From Stramenopiles sp. TOSAG23-3 (Eukaryota > Sar), in the NCBI GenBank assembly GCA_900128585.1, contig LT642177.1:1-32843 (forward strand): a stretch of DNA of 32,843 nucleotides, read 5' to 3'. Positions 27,902 through 32,843 of this stretch are shown in pieces. Numbering within the stretch: position 1 is the first letter of the stretch; every line of letters starts with the position of its first letter. Position numbers and translations under genes: made by a program. The notes beneath the pieces are model-generated. The model searched no databases, was not told the origin of the DNA, and saw only the letters and a list, made by a program, of their open reading frames with translations.

Positions 27902-29131
27902 TCAGGCCTTGCTGATGGCCTCTCGTTCGAACTGGCCGACAAGCGCCCTGATTGAAGTCTGAAAGGACCCGTCTACGCCCTTTATGTCTTGAACCAAGTC
28001 CCCATCCATGCTTGACTGGTTGTCAAACTTGACTGACACTTCATAGTCCCCGCAAGCATCCGTACTAAGGTCCGGGTATACGATGGATCCGGAGTGGCTA
28101 GCATTTCCGTCCTCGTTCACTGCACACCACCGCAGCTCCACATTGAATTCAAACATGAAACGTTTCTTCCCGCGTAGAACCAGCACTTGGGCCTCCCCCT
28201 CTAATTTCTTTACGTCGGTAATTTTCAGAGAATATTCTTTGAACAGCGACACTGTGCTTCCGTCCAACAATTCTTTTAACCGACCTTTCGCCCACTTGTC
28301 CATGTTTTTTTCCTCGTACGTTCCACCATTGTTCCAAGCGCTCCCAGCACCACTCGCCGGGGCAACTTTGGGCTCGACCGGAGTCGTAATTTTCTTCGGT
28401 GCTATGCTCCCTATCAGCTTCTTTGCCTCGTCGTCGATGTCCCTGTGAAAAAATGATGTCGTTTTGCCGTCCTTCGTCGTTTTGTACCCACGAATTTTCT
28501 CGCTTTCAGAAACATCCTCGACGATGACGTCTTCACCCCCGAGCTTTTCGCTCTTTCTTTGAATCGCACGGGCGCTGTCCGACGTCGCCGCCTTTGCAGT
28601 GCTGGCAGACGATACGGTCGGGCTGCTGCTGCTCGCTTCGGCTTTTACGGCGGCCGCTTCTTCCTCTTCTTTCGATATTTTCTCCCCAAGTGCACGGGCT
28701 TTTTTCAGTGCTTTTTCCACCGCCTTGTTCTTTTTGCCTTCCAGGTTTAGGCTGGTTTCAAACGCAAATACGGCGGCGTGCGGCCTCTTGAGTCCCATCA
28801 GTGCATTACCCTTTCTAAAGAAACCCTTGGCCCACCCGGGAGAGCACTTGATCGCCGCCTCGGCGTCCGTCAGGGACTCTGAAAACTTCCCCATGGTGTG
28901 GTACACTGCCGACCGGTTCCCATACAGGGCGTGCATGCTGCCGTCTAGCTCGATCGCCCGACTGTAAAGAATATTTGCTTCTTCCATTCTCCGTGCACCA
29001 AAAGCTTTGTTGCCCCTAGACTTTAGCTCCACCACCAACCTTTCCCGCTGATCATCCGAGGTCGGCGTCTGGTTCAGCACGTCCCCGTGCATATTCGCAA
29101 AAGGGTTTTGTTCGTTCATCATGGAAGCCAT
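27902..29131 (-). CDS. TPR plus Aha1-N-domain protein, probable Hsp90 co-chaperone
   Basis: 409 residues. Residues about 30-140 form three TPR units (LKSRGNKAFGARRMEEANIL, then YGNRSAVYHTMGKFSESLTD, then WAKGFFRKGNALMGLKR). The five dicarboxylate-clamp positions are all filled, Lys37, Asn41, Asn72, Lys102 and Arg106, with the same spacing (4, 31, 30, 4) as in HOP TPR1. This predicts binding to the EEVD tail of Hsp90 or Hsp70. A Lys/Glu/Ala-rich helical linker follows. Residues about 262-405 resemble the N-terminal domain of Aha1, the activator of the Hsp90 ATPase (GSAWNNGGTYEEKNMDKWAKG, then VLVLRGKKRFMFEF). The Aha1 C-terminal domain is absent. Cytosolic. It may couple recruitment through the tail with ATPase stimulation. 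Confidence 0.85.
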   Translation of the reverse strand: MASMMNEQNPFANMHGDVLNQTPTSDDQRERLVVELKSRGNKAFGARRMEEANILYSRAIELDGSMHALYGNRSAVYHTMGKFSESLTDAEAAIKCSPGWAKGFFRKGNALMGLKRPHAAVFAFETSLNLEGKKNKAVEKALKKARALGEKISKEEEEAAAVKAEASSSSPTVSSASTAKAATSDSARAIQRKSEKLGGEDVIVEDVSESEKIRGYKTTKDGKTTSFFHRDIDDEAKKLIGSIAPKKITTPVEPKVAPASGAGSAWNNGGTYEEKNMDKWAKGRLKELLDGSTVSLFKEYSLKITDVKKLEGEAQVLVLRGKKRFMFEFNVELRWCAVNEDGNASHSGSIVYPDLSTDACGDYEVSVKFDNQSSMDGDLVQDIKGVDGSFQTSIRALVGQFEREAISKA

Positions 29132-29410
29132 TGTTATTTATTTAAAACGTAATACACAACTTTTTCTTTTCTCTTTCTTCTTCCTCATCTTAACAATGAA
29201 ATATTATGTCCACATCATTTTGTAATCCCTTTGAATAACTTTCTCATCCCCTCCCCCCTTCTTCTTTACTGTGTTTCTGAATTACCTACAGTCATGTACA
29301 CGAGTCGAGGAGTATAATAATATAAATAAAAAATAAGTACTTCAGCCATTCATTCTCATTCTCACATTCTATGCTATTCAATCATCAAAATATATTTAAT
29401 TCTAAAAAAT

Positions 29411-29577
29411 GAAAAAAAAATGAATAAAGAGAAGAGAAGAAGAAGTAAAAAAAATAGGAGAGGAAGAAGGAAGAAGAAAAAAAGCTTCGATTGAAATTCG
29501 CGAAGAAGAAGAAGAAGAAGAAGAAGGAAGAAAGAAGAAGAAGAAGAAGAAAGAAGAAAGAAGAAGAAAGAAAGAAC
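29411..29577. repeat. GAA-rich purine tract
   Basis: Imperfect from 29411, mostly GAAGAA from 29505 to 29577, interrupted by a short non-repeat segment near 29486-29503. Confidence 0.9.
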
Positions 29578-29785
29578 GGGAATTTCCTCCATTCGTAATA
29601 TCCTCGTATATTACATAGCATAGCATCAATATAAAATCCCAAAACGATAATAATATCTCTTATCATAACATAGACTACGTAGTCTAATAATAAACTTAAT
29701 TAAGGTCAGGCAGCGGGGAGCGGGGCGGACGGCGAGAAGGGAAGAAGGGAAGAAGAACGGAGGAGATATTTTTTAAAATTATTAT

Positions 29786-29946
29786 TTTTTCTTCTTTCTT
29801 TTTTCTTTCTTCTTTCTTCTTTCTTCTTTCTTCTTTCTTCTTTCTTCTTTCTTCTTTCTTCTTTCTTCTTTCTTCTTTCTTCTCTTCTTTCTTCTTTCTT
29901 CTTTCTTCTTTCTTCTTTCTCTTCTTTCTTCTTTCTTCTTTCTTCA
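29786..29946. repeat. TTTCTTC heptanucleotide microsatellite
   Basis: About 160 bases dominated by TTTCTTC units, with a few TCTCTTC variants. It is opposite in strand sense to the GAA tract at 29411-29577. Confidence 0.95.
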
Positions 29947-30133
29947 CACTCGTCGGACGACGACGGAAAAATATCTATATAATTGATTTTTTTTCAGATT
30001 TACAGACCAACCAAAAAAGAAATGAATCTGGATGGATACCGCTTAAACATTGAACATTTATTATTATTAAAGTATATGTAGATATCACTTAGTCTATAAA
30101 ACCGAGGGGTTTTGTTCTTGCTGTTTTATTTTT

Positions 30134-30814
30134 TTGAGTATGTTACGCACCGTTTTAAACGTCTCCCCACGGTTGTTGTTCTCGCAAGGAAGACGAGCGT
30201 TGGCCTCGTTGGAAAAAGGTGTGGGTTCCGATGGTACACTTTCTTCCTTTGAAGCAGACAAGTCAGCGCTAGATGATATGTTGCGCGCGTACTCTGAAGA
30301 CCCGTCGCTAACCGAGCAGGTAGATAATTTTTCTAAAGTAGTAGCAGAAGCGCCGGGTGTGAAGATAACTGGCATTGGAAAGTCAGGTTACGTAGGGCGA
30401 CGGATGGCGGCGACGTTAGCTTCGGTAGGGATTCCCGCGCACTTTGTGCATGGGACAGAGTGGGTGCATGGAGACTTAGGGGCATTGAAGCCATCCGAGA
30501 TTGTAGTCGCTATTTCTCATTCTGGTAAAACGAACGAGCTGCTCCACCTGGCGCCCTTTGTGAAAGAAAAGGGTGCAATTTTCTGTGCTATGGTCGGCTT
30601 TACTGACACACCGCTAGGCAACTTGGCCGAGCCTTTCACGGTGATCGCTGGCCCTGTAAATTCAGAAATTTTGGGCTCTGTACCATCCAGAAGCATCGTG
30701 GTGCAAGAAGCACTCATTAACGCCATTGCCACAAACGTCATTAACTTAAACAACTTCAAACCCAATGGTTTCAAGAAGAACCATCCCGGGGGTGCAATTG
30801 GTGCTTCCCCTTAA
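30134..30814 (+). CDS. SIS-domain sugar-phosphate isomerase, KdsD/KpsF-like, organelle-targeted
   Basis: 226 residues. The first 25 or so (MLRTVLNVSPRLLFSQGRRA) are Arg-rich and lack acidic residues, as in mitochondrial or plastid presequences. The rest is a SIS domain close to arabinose-5-phosphate isomerases: GIGKSGYVGRRMAATLASVG, HFVHGTEWVHGDLG, AISHSGKTNELL, and the terminal NHPGGAIG. These enzymes interconvert ribulose-5-phosphate and arabinose-5-phosphate, feeding KDO synthesis. The CBS pair found in most family members is missing; SIS-only members are known in bacteria. A different phosphosugar is possible. The next gene on the same strand is a PfkB kinase, also with a presequence. Confidence 0.85.
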   Translation: MSMLRTVLNVSPRLLFSQGRRALASLEKGVGSDGTLSSFEADKSALDDMLRAYSEDPSLTEQVDNFSKVVAEAPGVKITGIGKSGYVGRRMAATLASVGIPAHFVHGTEWVHGDLGALKPSEIVVAISHSGKTNELLHLAPFVKEKGAIFCAMVGFTDTPLGNLAEPFTVIAGPVNSEILGSVPSRSIVVQEALINAIATNVINLNNFKPNGFKKNHPGGAIGASP

Positions 30815-31385
30815 AATCTTTAGAAGAGCAATAATTTAGTGTCTAAAAAATAATAGAAGCGAGCGAGAGAAGAGGAGGAAACAGGATACAGAGGAGGTGG
30901 TGGTGGGTGGTGGTAGTCGAATTTAATAATAGAAAATATCTTATTTTTATTGTAAAACCCAATTAAGGAATATTTAAATATATTGAGAATATCAAGTTTT
31001 TATGTTATCTTAAATATTATATTAAAGTATAAAAATATATACAAAAATGAATTATTATGACATACGAAGCGTTAATTAAAATATTTCTATTTATCGTATC
31101 CTTAATTTTCATCAAAATATTTTTTTAATATCTCTTCTTCTTATAGGCTTAGGCTTTTTTTTCTTCCTTCTCTTCTCTTCTAGATCTATATCTTCTTCTT
31201 CTTCTTTTTTTTTTTTCTTCTGCATAACAATGATGTAATGAATGTTAAAAGTAATATTGAAAAAGAAATATGTACGAATGGTCAACAAATTTGCGGAAGT
31301 AATTCCAACGAAAACTTGTGCTAACATTTCGAAAATTCTTTTGATTTTATAAACAGTAAAGAAAGGACCAGGCTGTCTTTTTGTT
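30815..31385. other. Spacer between the SIS and PfkB genes
   Basis: AT-rich, with a GGTGGTGGTGGGTGGTGGT run near 30896-30914 and a pyrimidine tract near 31129-31217. It contains the SIS 3' region and the PfkB promoter. No 3'-UTR element copy was found. Confidence 0.5.
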
Positions 31386-32540
31386 ATGAAATCCCTTGCT
31401 TCGATTTCGAGTTTGTCGAGGGCGACCTGCCAGCGTCGAAGCTACCCCACTTTGCCCCGAAGCGTTTCGTCGCAGGCTTCTATACTGGGCTGTGGTTCGA
31501 ATGTTGTGGATGTTTTTTTTCGCGTTCGAGCTATGCCAGTAGCGGGGACGAAGGGTTACTTTCAGGACCCAACGAAGGTTGTGGAAGGAACTGTCGTAGG
31601 CGGGGTCACGCTCAACCATCTCTGCTGGGCCGCTGCCTTAGGGGCCCCGACGGGCCTTCTGGCGCTGCAGGGAAACGATGACCTGGGCGTCACCATCCGA
31701 GACAAACTGGGAGACATCGGCGTTTCAACGGAGCACATAAAACACGGACCGGACTATGCTACGTCTGTCTCACACATATTGCTCGACAGAGATGGGGAGC
31801 GGGCAATTATCATGGCCCCGGCCTCGACGGGAGAGATCAGCGGGGACGCTTTCAGAGAACATTTTGGAGAAGCTGTCTCCAGTCCAAATTGTAAGATTGC
31901 GACGACAGAGATCTCCCAGTTGCCGCTCTCAGGGGTGCAAATGATGCTGGATTTGGCGAGGGATTCGAACACCATGAGCTTTCTTGACGTGGACGTTCCT
32001 CCAACTGTTGCTGTTGGAGATGCCGATTTGGGAAACTTGACGGAACTCTATCAATGCGTGACTTCGTGTGACGTGTTGAAGCCGACGTTGGAGGCCGCTG
32101 GGGAGCTGCTTGCACTTGCAAACAGCAAAGGGGCGTCATGCAATCCAGACGATGTCGAGTTAGACGATGCATTAACCGACGTTGCGATACAACTATTGGA
32201 TGCGTATAACCCAAAGATGGTTGCCGTTACGGACGGTAAACGAGGTTGTGGCCTGGCCGTCCGCGGGAGCAATGGCAACCCCGTGGCCGTGGAAGTGCCA
32301 GGGTTTGATGGCATCGACCAAGTCGATGCTACAGGTGCTGGAGATGCCTTCTTCGGTGGGCTTGTTGCCAGTGTTTATCGGAACGGTTTTCCGTCGACAG
32401 CAGAAGAAATGAAGATTATCGGAGAAGTGGCAGGGGCAGCAGGTGGAGCGTGCTGTGAAGTTCTTGGTGCGCTTCCTGAGCCAGGTGTAAGCACGGACCG
32501 TATGGTAGAATTGGTCCCGGAGGTAAAGTCTTGGTTGTGA
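31386..32540 (+). CDS. PfkB-family carbohydrate kinase, probably organelle-targeted
   Basis: 384 residues. The N-terminus (MKSLASISSLSRATCQRRSY) is Ser/Arg-rich without acidic residues and looks like a mitochondrial or plastid presequence. The mature part follows the ribokinase/adenosine-kinase fold: ILGCGSNVVDVFF at the start, VVGGVTLNHLCWAAALGAPTG (PfkB signature 1 region), VAVTDGKRGCGL, and DATGAGDAFFGG (signature 2) with the anion hole GAGD at 317-320 and catalytic base Asp320. It phosphorylates a sugar or nucleoside with ATP; the substrate is unknown. Position beside a sugar-phosphate isomerase favours a sugar. Two copies of the 3'-UTR element follow the stop. Confidence 0.9.
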   Translation: MKSLASISSLSRATCQRRSYPTLPRSVSSQASILGCGSNVVDVFFRVRAMPVAGTKGYFQDPTKVVEGTVVGGVTLNHLCWAAALGAPTGLLALQGNDDLGVTIRDKLGDIGVSTEHIKHGPDYATSVSHILLDRDGERAIIMAPASTGEISGDAFREHFGEAVSSPNCKIATTEISQLPLSGVQMMLDLARDSNTMSFLDVDVPPTVAVGDADLGNLTELYQCVTSCDVLKPTLEAAGELLALANSKGASCNPDDVELDDALTDVAIQLLDAYNPKMVAVTDGKRGCGLAVRGSNGNPVAVEVPGFDGIDQVDATGAGDAFFGGLVASVYRNGFPSTAEEMKIIGEVAGAAGGACCEVLGALPEPGVSTDRMVELVPEVKSWL

Positions 32541-32631
32541 AAAGGGAAAAAAGCTCCCCGAACTCTGACAGAAAATGTTTCAAATCTGAGACACCAATAG
32601 GTTAGGGTGTAAAGAGTAAAAAATACTTAAA

Positions 32632-32660
32632 TAAAAAACAAGAAAATTGGCTGTTATTTA
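32632..32660 (+). repeat. 3'-UTR sense element, copy I
   Basis: TAAAAAACAAGAAAA followed by TTGGCTGTTATTTA, 92 bases past the PfkB stop, in sense. Confidence 0.8.
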
Positions 32661-32672
32661 TTAAGTCAATAC

Positions 32673-32748
32673 TTAAAACAAGAAAAATTTGGCTGTTATT
32701 TTTTATAGTAAATTAAAATTAAAGAAAAAAAGAAGGTGTCAGTTCAAG
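32673..32748 (+). repeat. 3'-UTR sense element, long copy J
   Basis: TTAAAACAAGAAAAA then TTTGGCTGTTATT, followed by AATTAAAATTAAAG, A-run and GAAGGTGTCAGTTCAA. It matches 10052-10137 over its whole length apart from small indels. It is both downstream of the PfkB gene and directly upstream of a possible new start at 32753. Confidence 0.8.
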
Positions 32749-32752
32749 AACA

Positions 32753-32808
32753 ATGTCTCCTCCAATTACGGATCCTCCCCAAGTTCTGGTCAAGATTCCA
32801 ACTGGCAA
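32753..32808 (+). CDS. Possible first exon of a gene running off the window
   Basis: ATG at 32753 opens a frame (MSPPITDPPQVLVKIPTG) that meets TAA at 32810, overlapping a possible donor GTAAAC at 32809. This is the same pattern as in the kinase gene, where the stop lies inside the intron. The base composition changes here from AT-rich to mixed, as at other gene starts. The acceptor and the rest would be beyond 32843, so this is only a suggestion. Confidence 0.3.
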
Positions 32809-32843
32809 GTAAACAGCGGCTTATTTTTTTTTGAGGTGCTCGT

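Larger units (their letters stand above)
29132..30133. other. Divergent spacer with opposed purine and pyrimidine tracts
   Basis: Between the TPR-Aha1 (minus) and SIS (plus) starts. It holds a GAA-rich tract and, about 200 bases on, a TTTCTTC tract, listed separately. Open frames through them are low-complexity artefacts. Confidence 0.6.

Noticed and set aside
29374-29947. Several low-complexity open frames
   Set aside because: They arise from GAA and TTTCTTC tracts and have no start context or domain.
1-32843. CRISPR array, prophage or bacterial operon
   Set aside because: No regularly spaced identical repeats, no phage genes, and the gene structure is eukaryotic with introns and large AT-rich spacers.

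Overview
The window is nuclear DNA from a unicellular eukaryote. Genes sit singly on alternating strands, the spacers are very AT-rich and full of pyrimidine/purine microsatellites, and no ribosome-binding sites or operon-like overlaps are seen. One gene has a clear GT-AG intron of 95 bases whose splice restores the frame exactly, and a second probable intron is 69 bases long. TAA, TAG and TGA all end genes, so the standard code is used. Two genes look ciliary or basal-body related (an STPGR-repeat protein and an EF-hand/CCDC66-CSPP1-like protein), so the organism probably builds a flagellum at some stage. An intron-poor protist, perhaps a stramenopile alga, would fit, but this is a guess; no marker in the window fixes the lineage.

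Layout. 1-1162 has no gene. 1163-3864 (+) is a spliced gene for a ubiquitin-like/LRR/receptor-like-kinase/RING fusion. 4012-5862 (-) is a secreted or ER-anchored glycosyltransferase-like protein. 6475-7212 (-) is a fibronectin-III plus zinc-ribbon protein. 7966-9849 (+) is a U-box-like protein. 10540-11904 (-) is a GNAT/FemAB-like protein. 12805-13152 (+) is a small ankyrin protein with a possible myristoylation signal. 13551-16527 (-) is a PDZ locus in two reading frames. 17175-17969 (+) is an SDR oxidoreductase. 18101-19555 (-) is a secreted GH28-family protein with an altered active-site motif. 20291-21571 (+) is the STPGR protein. 22275-23363 (-) is a B-type cyclin. 25815-27653 (+) is the EF-hand coiled-coil protein. 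27902-29131 (-) is a TPR-Aha1 Hsp90 co-chaperone. 30134-30814 (+) is a KdsD-like sugar-phosphate isomerase and 31386-32540 (+) a PfkB sugar kinase, both with organelle-targeting-like N-termini. A new gene may start at 32753.

Architecture. Neighbours mostly alternate strand. Convergent spacers are short or carry dispersed AT-rich elements; divergent spacers are long and hold nearly all the microsatellites (TTC, CTTCT, TTTCTTC, GAGAAA types). The main non-coding signal is a short element (an A-rich stretch followed by TTGGCTGTTATT) found about ten times. Every copy lies downstream of a stop codon and in the sense direction of that gene, often in pairs. Two copies lie within a 212-bp element with terminal inverted repeats.

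Working together. Most genes are unrelated housekeeping or signalling genes. Possible functional groupings are the two ubiquitin-ligase-like proteins in the first 10 kb, the cyclin B flanked by two cilium/centrosome candidates, and the tandem sugar-phosphate isomerase and sugar kinase at the right end.
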